Assembly (NCBI GenBank): GCA_002345845.1
Contig: DDWF01000267.1
Location: 4,035-19,511, forward strand
Origin: Betaproteobacteria bacterium UBA2293
GTDB lineage: Bacteria; Pseudomonadota; Gammaproteobacteria; Burkholderiales; Rhodocyclaceae
DNA length: 15,477 nucleotides
Direction: 5' to 3'
The stretch's first letter is position 1, and each line of letters begins with the position of its first letter. A model generated the notes under the pieces. That model was not told the DNA's origin. It made no database searches and saw only the letters and a program-made list of their open reading frames with translations. A program made the position numbers and the translations under genes. This document shows, one piece after another, positions 1 to 5,651 of the stretch.

Positions 1-587
1 AACTCGCCGGCCTGCATGCGCTTGAACAGGTCCATGTTCTCGGCGGCGCTGCGGCCGCGGAACGGCGAATCCTTGCCAGGCTGGGTCAGCGTGCCGCGGT
101 TGGCGCGCATTTCCTCGGCCGACTGGCTGTCGACGTAGGCGTGGCCGGCCGAGATCAGGTATTCGGCGAACTGGGCCATCCAGTCGAAGTAGTTGGAGGC
201 CTGGTAGAGATTGTTCTCACCCGCCTGCTCCCACGAGCAGCCGAGCCACTTCACCGCGTCGATGATCGAGTCGACGTATTCCTGCTCTTCCTTCTCCGGA
301 TTGGTGTCATCGAAGCGCAGGTGGCAACGGCCGCCGTAGGCTTCGGCCAGGCCGAAATTCAACAGGATCGACTTGGCGTGGCCGAAGTGCAGGTAGCCGT
401 TCGGTTCGGGCGGGAAGCGGGTGCGGATTTTCGCCGGGTCGAGCGGTGCCGCGGCGTGGTCGGCTGCCGTGCCGGGCTGGCCGGCCCAGCGGCGCTGGGC
501 GTGTTTGCCGGCGGCGAGGTCGGCTTCGACGATGTTCTTGATGAAATTGGCGGCGGGGGCGACTTCGGGTTTATTCGGGCTGCTCAC
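1..587 (-). CDS. glnS: Glutaminyl-tRNA synthetase, N-terminal part (cut by window edge)
   Basis: Class I aminoacyl-tRNA synthetase that charges tRNA-Gln with glutamine in the cytoplasm. The visible 195 codons hold the catalytic fold entrance: [13 protein letters not shown] at residues 61-73, with HFGH in place of the textbook HIGH signature, then RFDDTNP at 91-97 and [12 protein letters not shown] further on, all typical of GlnRS. The start is GTG at 587-585, preceded by AGAGG seven bases upstream; no ATG lies in a better place. Compared with the E. coli enzyme as I remember it, about 22 extra residues sit between the NFI...GKH segment and TRFPPEPNG. The gene is divergent from crcB. A TAAAAT box on the minus strand (about 615-620) could be its -10, but I see no well-spaced -35. 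The C-terminal half and the KMSKS-type loop are outside the window. Confidence 0.96.
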   Translation of the reverse strand, partial: MSSPNKPEVAPAANFIKNIVEADLAAGKHAQRRWAGQPGTAADHAAAPLDPAKIRTRFPPEPNGYLHFGHAKSILLNFGLAEAYGGRCHLRFDDTNPEKEEQEYVDSIIDAVKWLGCSWEQAGENNLYQASNYFDWMAQFAEYLISAGHAYVDSQSAEEMRANRGTLTQPGKDSPFRGRSAAENMDLFKRMQAGE

Positions 588-643
588 GGGGGAACCTCTT
601 GGCGGAATCACGCTATTTTAACCGGCGACATCGGTCAAACCGC

Positions 644-649
644 TACAAT
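644..649 (+). promoter_or_regulatory. Likely -10 box of crcB (leaderless transcript predicted)
   Basis: TACAAT ends 8 bases before the crcB ATG at 658. A transcription start about 7 bases after the box would fall one or two bases before the ATG, so the mRNA would carry no 5' leader. There is no Shine-Dalgarno-like sequence before the ATG, which fits. No good -35 hexamer is visible at 16-18 bases upstream. This is inference from spacing only. Confidence 0.45.
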
Positions 650-657
650 CCCCGCTT

Positions 658-1065
658 ATGTCCACCCTGCATAACCTGACTGCCGTCAATTTCCTTGCCG
701 TCGGTGCCGGCGCCGCGCTCGGCGCCTGGGCGCGCTGGTTGCTCGGGCTGGCGCTCAACCCGCTGTTCATCGCGCTGCCGCTCGGAACGTTGGCGGCTAA
801 TGTCATCGGCGGCTACTTGGTCGGCGTGGCGGTCGGCCTGTTTCATATCAACACCCATTTTCCGCTGGCCTGGAAACTGTTCGCCATCACCGGCTTTCTC
901 GGCGGCCTGACCACCTTCTCGACCTTCTCGGCCGAAGTCGTCGAACGCCTGCTCGCCGGCCAGCCGGCCCTGGCCATCGGCCTGGCCTCAATACATCTGG
1001 CCGGGTCGCTGACCGCGACCTACCTCGGCCTGCTGACCGTCGGCGCGACGAAGATCTGGGCTTAA
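658..1065 (+). CDS. crcB: Fluoride ion exporter CrcB (Fluc family)
   Basis: Small inner-membrane channel protein that lets fluoride leave the cytoplasm; family members work as antiparallel dimers. At 135 residues it has the usual length and four hydrophobic segments. Family signatures are visible: GAALGAWARW at 18-27, LGTLAANVIGG at 42-52 with the conserved Asn48, and GFLGGLTTFSTF at 79-90, which carries the pore phenylalanines (Phe87, Phe90). The ATG at 658 is the first in-frame start fitting the family N-terminus; it has no Shine-Dalgarno but a -10 box 8 bases upstream. I saw no fluoride riboswitch in the 70-base gap to glnS. Its TAA overlaps the TAA of the converging ankyrin gene by four bases. 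Confidence 0.95.
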   Translation: MSTLHNLTAVNFLAVGAGAALGAWARWLLGLALNPLFIALPLGTLAANVIGGYLVGVAVGLFHINTHFPLAWKLFAITGFLGGLTTFSTFSAEVVERLLAGQPALAIGLASIHLAGSLTATYLGLLTVGATKIWA

Positions 1066-1502
1066 GCGGCCTTCTTCAGCAGCTTCAGGCAGTCCAGCGA
1101 GGCGGCCAGATCCAGGGCGCTGAAATCGTCGAAATTGCGCAAGGCCGGATTGGCGCCGTTTTCCAGCAACAATTTCACCAGATCCGGCTTGCTGTTCGAC
1201 GCGACGTACATCAGCGCCGTCGCTCCGTTGCCGTTCTGGTTGTCGATGGCGATGCCGGCGTCGATCAGGCGCTGGATGATGGCGTGACTACCGTTGTAGC
1301 AGGCCAGCCACAGCGCATTGCAGCCGTCGGCGTTGAGTATGGCGAGATCGGTGCCGAGGGTCAGCAGTTCTTCGACGATTTCCAGATTTCCTTCCTTGCA
1401 GGCGCGCATCAGCGGCGTGAAGCGGCCGTCGGCGCCGGTGGCGGATAGCTGGTCGCGGGCAAAGCCGTGCTGGTCGAGGAAGGCGGCGAGAGTCGGGGTC
1501 AT
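1062..1502 (-). CDS. Ankyrin-repeat protein
   Basis: A 146-residue protein made almost wholly of ankyrin repeats, at about residues 27-56, 60-90, 94-123 and a short last one at 127-146 (cores such as TPLMRACKEGNLEIVEELL and TALMYVASNSKPDLVKLLL). Such repeats bind partner proteins and carry no catalytic site. There is no signal peptide, so it is probably cytoplasmic. Its ATG overlaps the stop of the upstream nitroreductase gene as ATGA, so the two are probably translationally coupled and share the sigma-54 promoter at 3161-3176. It has only a weak purine-rich stretch as ribosome site, in keeping with coupling. The partner is unknown; the nitroreductase or a nitrogenase-related protein is a reasonable guess from context. 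It converges on crcB. Confidence 0.88.
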   Translation of the reverse strand: MTPTLAAFLDQHGFARDQLSATGADGRFTPLMRACKEGNLEIVEELLTLGTDLAILNADGCNALWLACYNGSHAIIQRLIDAGIAIDNQNGNGATALMYVASNSKPDLVKLLLENGANPALRNFDDFSALDLAASLDCLKLLKKAA

Positions 1503-3127
1503 GATGTTTCTTTCTGGCGTTGCGGATAGGGTGGCCCGGTCTCGATACGGGCATCGTCGATCGGCGTGCCGACGGTGAAGTGATAAACGCTCTGCCAGCG
1601 CTCGCCGGCGAGACCGAAGGCTTCGTGCACCGGGTCGTCGAAGAAGCAGCCGATGCCGGTGCCGCGGACGCCGACCGCCTCCGCTTCGAGGTAGAGCACC
1701 TGGCCGAGCAGGCCGGCTTCGCGCAGCAGGCTGCGGTAGCCGTAGCCGTCGCTGCCGTTGAAATCAGCCAGCATGCCGAGCGAGAAGGCGCTGGTGGCGG
1801 CAATGTCCTGATGGCACGAGAGGGCGCGGGCCAGACGCTGCACTTCCTGCAGCCCCAGTTCGGCGAGGCAGAGCAGGCCGAGGTGAGGCGGCGCCTCGGC
1901 AACGGTCTGGCGATCGGGAAAGGTGGGCGCCAGTGCCGCCAGCAGTTCGCCGGCGGCTGGCATCCGCGGCAGCAGATAAAGGCCCGGCGACAGACCGTCC
2001 ACGCGCAGCACGAAGAGCAGCAGATGCAGGCGCGGGGCGGCTTCCTGGGCCGAAAATGGCAGGCCCGGTCGCGGCAGGACGGCATCCAGCAGGCGGTAGA
2101 AAGCGGCCTGCGGCAGGCTGCATTTCGGGTTGAAACGCTGGGCGCTGCGCCGCTGGCGGATCAGTTGCGCAGCACTGGCCGTTCCCGGATGGCTGGCTAG
2201 TGGTGGATAGACTGGAAAGCTCCGGGCGCTGGCCTGCGTGTCCACATCGTTTGTCTGGCGGCTGGCGGCCGCGGCCTGGTCGATGATCGGCCAGCGATAG
2301 CCGGGCGCCGGGTCGATGCGCGTCGGCCTGCCCTGCCAGGTGACCTGTTGCAGGCGTTCAAGCAAGGCTGCGGGCGCCGGCATCGGCTGCAGGCCCGGGC
2401 CCGCGATGGCCAGCAGGATTTCCGGCTCCTCGTTTTCAGTGAAGGCGTAGCGCGACGGCGGGAAATCGTCGGCGCGGTCGAGGCCAAGCAGGGCGCCGAG
2501 GGTTTCTCCTGACACGGCCAGCGGCCGGACCGTCCAGCCGAGCACGGCGGCGGCATAAGCGAGGGCGCCGGCAGCATGACCGACGTCCAGCTGGCAGTAG
2601 CGGAAGGCGCGCTCGCCGTATTTCCAGGCTTCGCGCCACATGACGCTGCTCAATGCGACGGCCAGCCACGGCGCGTCGCCGGCCGGCAGCGTCAGGGCGC
2701 GGCCCTCCAGTGCGTGCTGTTCCGCCTCGTAGTGATGCAGGCCATCCGGCACGCCAGGCACGCCGCCGGCCAGCACCCAGGCTTCGACCGGGTGCAGGTT
2801 GCCCGAGGACGGGTTGCAGCGCAGCGCCCAGCGACTCGGTCCCCAGCTTTTCCAGGCGGCAATGGCCAGCGACAGTTCGAGCAAGGCGCCGAGGCTGTCG
2901 AGGTCGGGCTTTACCGGGCTGGCCGGGGGCGTGCCGAGTTCGCCGTAGGGACGGTCGAAACCTTTGGCCGCCAGCGGCAGTTCGAGCACCGGGGCGCCGG
3001 GGTAATGGCGGAAGGGCGCCGGCTGGGCATCCCAGTCGAGCTGCCCGGGGCCTTCGGCATAGGCGGCGAAGTGGTGCTTGGTGCGCGCGTGGTAGGCGCG
3101 CAGGGGGTTTTGTGGGGTATCCGACAC
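1499..3127 (-). CDS. SagB/ThcOx-type nitroreductase-fold protein, two fused domains
   Basis: A 542-residue protein with two nitroreductase-like FMN-binding halves. The first (about 1-250) has the SagB/ThcOx signatures RCNPSSGNLHPVEAW at 103-117 and an aromatic-rich segment around WKYGERAFRYCQLDVGHA at 168-185. The second (about 315-525) opens with RQRRSAQRFNP at 324-334 and ends with GYGYRSLLREAG (461-472), RGTGIGCFFDD (488-498) and YHFTVGTP. Relatives include azoline oxidases of peptide maturation, but no precursor peptide or cyclodehydratase is nearby, so the substrate is unknown. The start is GTG at 3127-3125; AAGGA lies 13 bases upstream, rather far. A sigma-54 element precedes it and the ankyrin gene follows with a 4-base overlap. 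Context points to a nitrogen-fixation-linked redox role; that is inference. Confidence 0.88.
   Translation of the reverse strand: MSDTPQNPLRAYHARTKHHFAAYAEGPGQLDWDAQPAPFRHYPGAPVLELPLAAKGFDRPYGELGTPPASPVKPDLDSLGALLELSLAIAAWKSWGPSRWALRCNPSSGNLHPVEAWVLAGGVPGVPDGLHHYEAEQHALEGRALTLPAGDAPWLAVALSSVMWREAWKYGERAFRYCQLDVGHAAGALAYAAAVLGWTVRPLAVSGETLGALLGLDRADDFPPSRYAFTENEEPEILLAIAGPGLQPMPAPAALLERLQQVTWQGRPTRIDPAPGYRWPIIDQAAAASRQTNDVDTQASARSFPVYPPLASHPGTASAAQLIRQRRSAQRFNPKCSLPQAAFYRLLDAVLPRPGLPFSAQEAAPRLHLLLFVLRVDGLSPGLYLLPRMPAAGELLAALAPTFPDRQTVAEAPPHLGLLCLAELGLQEVQRLARALSCHQDIAATSAFSLGMLADFNGSDGYGYRSLLREAGLLGQVLYLEAEAVGVRGTGIGCFFDDPVHEAFGLAGERWQSVYHFTVGTPIDDARIETGPPYPQRQKETS
3111..3126. promoter_or_regulatory. 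NifA upstream activator sequence
   Basis: TGTGGGGTATCCGACA matches the NifA consensus TGT-N4-T-N5-ACA in all fixed positions. Its centre lies about 85 bases upstream of the nafY -24 element and about 110 from the expected start of transcription, an ordinary distance for NifA. It sits inside the first codons of the divergent nitroreductase gene and touches its GTG start. From that gene's own promoter it is downstream, so whether it serves both directions is open. Confidence 0.7.
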
Positions 3128-3160
3128 GGCGGCTGGTTTTTCCTTGGTTGTATGGGCTTG

Positions 3161-3176
3161 AGCAAGGCTTGTGCCC
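3161..3176 (-). promoter_or_regulatory. Sigma-54 promoter of the nitroreductase-ankyrin operon
   Basis: On the minus strand GGGCACAAGCCTTGCT matches TGGCACG-N4-TTGCW except at the first and seventh bases, with the obligatory GG and GC ten bases apart. The expected transcript starts near 3150 and gives a leader of about 23 bases that still contains AAGGA before the GTG. Confidence 0.72.
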
Positions 3177-3182
3177 GTTTGG

Positions 3183-3195
3183 AATCAGGGGCTTG
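3183..3195 (+). promoter_or_regulatory. Possible IHF site between the NifA site and the nafY promoter
   Basis: AATCAGGGGCTTG matches the IHF consensus WATCAANNNNTTR at all but one base. It lies between the NifA site (3111-3126) and the -24 element (from 3203), where a DNA bend would bring NifA to the polymerase. The consensus is loose, and the site is nearer the promoter than usual. Confidence 0.35.
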
Positions 3196-3202
3196 CCTAG
3201 GT

Positions 3203-3218
3203 TGGCACCATCCCTGCG
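3203..3218 (+). promoter_or_regulatory. Sigma-54 promoter of nafY
   Basis: TGGCACCATCCCTGCG keeps the GG and GC pairs ten bases apart and the whole TGGCAC half. It differs from the consensus at three less critical positions (7, 12 and 16). The expected start is near 3228, about 30 bases before the nafY start, and the NifA site is correctly placed upstream. Confidence 0.7.
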
Positions 3219-3259
3219 AGAAGGTTCAAACCCCAACCCGATCAACAGAGGAGATCATG

Positions 3260-3994
3260 ATGGCAACAACCACGCCTCCCATTACCCGCGAGGCAGCGCT
3301 GCGCGTAGCACTGGCCGCCCGCGCCATGCCGGCGGTGACGCTGCCGAGCCTGCTCGAGCTGCTGCAGCGCCGGCTCGGCGACGACATCGACGAGGAAAAG
3401 CTGCGCCAGGTCACCGTGACCATGCTGAAAACCGGCTTCGCCAGCGTCGATGGCGAGGAGGACGGCGAAGATATCGGCATCGGCCTGGAAGCGATGAAAC
3501 TGGCCGTGCGCATCCTCTGGGGCGAAACCCAGGGTGACGATTCGCTGCCGAAAATCCAGTCGTACGCGATCGGCGAGATGCCCGGTTCGGTGCGCGTCGC
3601 CATCGCTTCCGACAAGGGTGACCTGCTTTCCGGCCACTTCGGTTCCTGTCTGCGCTTCCTGGTCTACCAGGTGTCTCCGGAGGAGGTTCGCCTGGTCGAT
3701 ATCCGCGACACCATGGATGCCGAGTTCGCCGAGGACAAGAACCTCTGGCGCGCCCAGCTGATCGGCGATTGTCAGGTGTGCTACGTCGTCTCGATCGGTG
3801 GGCCGGCGGCGGCCAAAGTGATCCGGGCCGACATCTACCCGATCAAGGTGCCCGATGGCGGCCCGGCGCTCGACATCATCAAGCCCTTCCAGGTCGCCAT
3901 GCGCGAATCGCCGCCGCCCTGGCTGTCGAAAATACTCGGCGTTGCGGCCGAGAAGCGGCTGAAAAACTACAGCGCGGCCGGCGACGAGGAATGA
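3260..3994 (+). CDS. nafY: NafY/NifX-family dinitrogenase iron-molybdenum cofactor-binding protein
   Basis: A 244-residue protein of NafY length (the Azotobacter protein is 243). NafY binds FeMo-co and apo-dinitrogenase during nitrogenase maturation in the cytoplasm. The N-terminal part (about 10-90) is helical, as in the apo-dinitrogenase-binding domain. The C-terminal part (about 110-222) is the NifX/NifB-like cofactor fold, with RVAIASDKG at 112-120 and SGHFGSC at 124-130; His126 stands where the FeMo-co ligand His121 is in Azotobacter NafY. Two ATGs are adjacent (3257 and 3260). The strong AGAGGAG at 3247-3253 is 3 and 6 bases away, so I prefer 3260. The frame stays open upstream to about 2576, but that stretch is antisense to the nitroreductase. 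A sigma-54 promoter precedes it and a terminator follows. Plain NifX is the alternative, but is usually shorter. Confidence 0.88.
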   Translation: MATTTPPITREAALRVALAARAMPAVTLPSLLELLQRRLGDDIDEEKLRQVTVTMLKTGFASVDGEEDGEDIGIGLEAMKLAVRILWGETQGDDSLPKIQSYAIGEMPGSVRVAIASDKGDLLSGHFGSCLRFLVYQVSPEEVRLVDIRDTMDAEFAEDKNLWRAQLIGDCQVCYVVSIGGPAAAKVIRADIYPIKVPDGGPALDIIKPFQVAMRESPPPWLSKILGVAAEKRLKNYSAAGDEE

Positions 3995-4016
3995 ATGGCT
4001 GAAACCGCCGGCTCGG

Positions 4017-4041
4017 GCGGCCGTTCAGCCGGCCGCTTTTT
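4017..4041 (+). terminator. Rho-independent terminator of nafY
   Basis: GCGGCCG, loop TTCAGC, CGGCCGC, then TTTTT. The hairpin starts 22 bases after the nafY stop. It is built from the last codons and stop of the convergent gene, whose TGA (4027-4025) lies in the loop. On the minus strand no T-run follows, so it should act only on plus-strand transcripts. Confidence 0.75.
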
Positions 4042-4285
4042 CCATCTGTCGCGGATAGAGGCCGACCTGGGTCATCAGGTTGCCTTCGCTGCAATTCCAC
4101 CAGACCGCGACCCAGGCCGCGCCGTCGTCGTCGATACGCTCGACGACGCAGGTCGAGCCGATCATGTCCATGAACAGGTCGAGGTCGTCCTCGTCGAGTT
4201 CCGGGTCGGGGGTGATGGCGAGAATGCGGACCTGGTCGCCGGGGGCGACGGTCCGGCCCTGGCAGTCGAGGGTGGTGGCAGGCAT
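4025..4285 (-). CDS. Small acidic protein of unknown function in the nif locus
   Basis: An 86-residue soluble protein that I cannot place in a named family. The N-terminal part (TLDCQGRTVAPGDQVRILAI) reads like the first strands of an SH3- or KOW-like barrel. An acidic run, PDPELDEDDLDLFMDMIG (26-43), follows, then strands with VVERIDDDG, AAWVAVWWN and LMTQVGLYP. It has three cysteines (8, 46, 65), no signal peptide and no membrane segment. The start is ATG at 4285-4283, chosen because GGAG lies six bases upstream; a longer frame from 4369 would run through the promoter. It lies opposite in strand to nafY and nifF. A sigma-54 element matching the full consensus (4353-4368) makes nitrogen-controlled expression likely. 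An accessory role in nitrogen fixation is inferred from context only. Confidence 0.8.
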   Translation of the reverse strand: MPATTLDCQGRTVAPGDQVRILAITPDPELDEDDLDLFMDMIGSTCVVERIDDDGAAWVAVWWNCSEGNLMTQVGLYPRQMEKAAG

Positions 4286-4347
4286 GGCGGGCTCCGGTGG
4301 GGTGGGCGGCGTGTCGCAAAGTCGACGCCGGCAGGGACTTTTCATGG

Positions 4348-4363
4348 TGGCGTGCAATGGGCG
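4348..4363 (+). promoter_or_regulatory. Weak candidate sigma-54 promoter of nifF
   Basis: TGGCGTGCAATGGGCG has GG and GC at the required ten-base distance but departs from the consensus at five positions. It is the best plus-strand candidate before nifF and would give a leader of about 18 bases with AAGGAG. It overlaps the much better minus-strand element at 4353-4368, so both could not be occupied at once. Confidence 0.3.
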
Positions 4364-4368
4364 TGCCA
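4353..4368 (-). promoter_or_regulatory. Sigma-54 promoter of the 86-residue protein gene (full consensus match)
   Basis: On the minus strand TGGCACGCCCATTGCA fits TGGCACG-N4-TTGCW at every defined position. The expected start is near 4342, leaving a leader of about 57 bases before the ATG at 4285. I found no TGT-N10-ACA site within about 150 bases upstream of it; the nearest look-alike (TGT-N10-ACT, 4603-4618) is imperfect and distant. Confidence 0.8.
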
Positions 4369-4392
4369 CCCCGGATTTATCAAGGAGTAAAC

Positions 4393-4947
4393 ATGAGCAA
4401 GATCGGAATGTTCTTCGGCACGGAAACCGGCACCACCCGCCTGGTCGCCAAGAAGATGCAAAAGAAGCTGGGTGATGACGCGTGCGCCAAGCCGGTCAAC
4501 GTCAACCGCATCACGCCCGACGAGATGCTGGCCTATGACGCGCTGATCCTCGGTACGCCGAGCTACGGCGTGGGCGAAATTCCCGGTAACGGCATTTCCG
4601 GCTGTTTCGAACCGAACTGGGCCGAGTTTCTGGCGCAGATGCCGGAAAAGCCGGATTTCTCCGGCAAGCGCATCGCCTTCTTCGGCCTCGGGGCGCAGGA
4701 GCGCTATGCCGACCGTTTCTGCAGTTCGCTGCTGCCGCTGGTCGAGCAATTCAAGTCCTGGGGCGCCGAGGTGATCGGCGACTGGCCGGCCGACGGCTAC
4801 ACCTTCGAGCAGTCGGCGGCGCTGGTCGACGGGCGCTTCCTCGGGCTGATCATCGATCAGCGCACGCAGGGCATGTTCACCGACGAGCGCATCGACACCT
4901 GGCTGGCCCAGGTCGTGCCGTTGCTGCAGGAAAAACTGGGCGCCTGA
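4393..4947 (+). CDS. nifF: NifF-type long-chain flavodoxin
   Basis: A 184-residue FMN protein that carries low-potential electrons to nitrogenase reductase (NifH) in diazotrophs. The FMN phosphate loop is GTETGTTR at 9-16. The two isoalloxazine-contacting loops are TPSYGVGE (55-62) and GLGAQERYADRFC (98-110). The C-terminal half (DGYTFEQSAALVDGRFLGL, then TDERIDTWLAQ) closely follows the Azotobacter NifF pattern and includes the insertion that marks long-chain flavodoxins. The ATG at 4393 has AAGGAG at 4382-4387, five bases upstream. Placement beside nafY and sigma-54 promoters favours NifF over a general FldA flavodoxin. No strong promoter of its own is visible; see the weak element at 4348-4363. 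It converges on the CSD/DUF1294 gene, with 17 bases between the stops. Confidence 0.92.
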   Translation: MSKIGMFFGTETGTTRLVAKKMQKKLGDDACAKPVNVNRITPDEMLAYDALILGTPSYGVGEIPGNGISGCFEPNWAEFLAQMPEKPDFSGKRIAFFGLGAQERYADRFCSSLLPLVEQFKSWGAEVIGDWPADGYTFEQSAALVDGRFLGLIIDQRTQGMFTDERIDTWLAQVVPLLQEKLGA

Positions 4948-4964
4948 TCAGCGCCGGCCAGGCT

Positions 4965-5585
4965 TCAGAGGCTGGCCAGCAACTGGCGCAAGGTCTGGTT
5001 GCCGGCCGGCGTCAGCAGCCAGGCGAGGATGCCGCAGTTGAGCACGACGGTGACCCAGAAAACGGCGAGGAACGAGGGCTTGGACGACTTGTGACGCAAG
5101 CGCTGCTGTGCCACCAGTGCTCCCGGCCAGCCACCGGCCAGGGACAACAGGTGCAGCGTGTTTTCCTTGGTGCGCCAGCGGCCGTTGCGCGCCGCCGACT
5201 TGTCGAGGGCGTAGGCGAGGAAGGCGACGACGCTGAGCCCGCCATAAAGCACCGGCAGCATCACCGGCAGCTTGCCGGCCAGGGCTGCAGCGGTGAGAAA
5301 GGCGAGGAACAGGGCGGCCAGCACCAGCGGCCAGCGTTGGCTGCCGGGAACGGCCGGCGCTCTCTTCTGGCCGGCGGGACGAACGAACTGGACGGCGGCC
5401 GCGCGCGGCCTGCCCTTGTCGTCACGGGCCATTTCGTAAGTGACGATCTCGTCGCCGGCCGGTCGCGGCTGGCCGCGGGTGAAGGCGCGGATATGCAGGA
5501 ACAGGCGCTCGCCGCCGCTGTTCGGGGTAATGAAGCCGAAACCCTGATCATCCTTCCACTGAGTGATCCGTCCCTGAAAACGCAT
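4965..5585 (-). CDS. Cold-shock domain plus DUF1294 membrane protein
   Basis: A 206-residue two-domain protein. Residues 1 to about 70 form a cold-shock nucleic-acid-binding fold: GRITQWKDDQGFGFITP contains the RNP1-like GFGFI, and LFLHIRAF the RNP2-like part. A basic linker follows (about 70-85). The rest is membrane-embedded DUF1294, with about three to four hydrophobic segments and the family core YALDKSAARNGRWRTKENTL, then LSLAGGWPGALVAQQRLRHKSSKPSF. The arrangement is common in proteobacteria; its function is not established, though RNA binding at the membrane is a natural guess. The ATG at 5585-5583 has AGGA six bases upstream. The preceding hlyIII-like gene ends 66 bases upstream on the same strand, so co-transcription is possible. 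Confidence 0.9.
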   Translation of the reverse strand: MRFQGRITQWKDDQGFGFITPNSGGERLFLHIRAFTRGQPRPAGDEIVTYEMARDDKGRPRAAAVQFVRPAGQKRAPAVPGSQRWPLVLAALFLAFLTAAALAGKLPVMLPVLYGGLSVVAFLAYALDKSAARNGRWRTKENTLHLLSLAGGWPGALVAQQRLRHKSSKPSFLAVFWVTVVLNCGILAWLLTPAGNQTLRQLLASL

Positions 5586-5651
5586 GCCTGTTCCTGTTTG
5601 CCGTAGTCGGCCGGCATTTTCGCCGAATTACAGCTCAAATCGCCGCTCGTT

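Noticed and set aside
588..657. Possible fluoride riboswitch before crcB
   Set aside because: The gap is only 70 bases, lacks the expected conserved pseudoknot pattern, and the predicted transcript begins at the ATG.
2576..3259. Upstream extension of the nafY frame by about 228 codons
   Set aside because: It is antisense to the nitroreductase gene and runs through the promoter region; the strong ribosome site at 3247-3253 sets the start.
4303..4318. TGGGCGGCGTGTCGCA as a sigma-54 promoter for nifF
   Set aside because: GG and GC are properly spaced, but the C-A-C after GG is lost, and it lies within the presumed leader of the opposite gene. Kept only as a weak alternative.
4603..4618. NifA site TGT-N10-ACT inside nifF
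   Set aside because: The last base does not match, there is no T at the inner position, and it lies over 230 bases from the promoter.
4956..4977. Hairpin between the nifF and CSD/DUF1294 stops as a terminator
   Set aside because: The stem is only about six pairs with a large loop, and no T-run follows on either strand.
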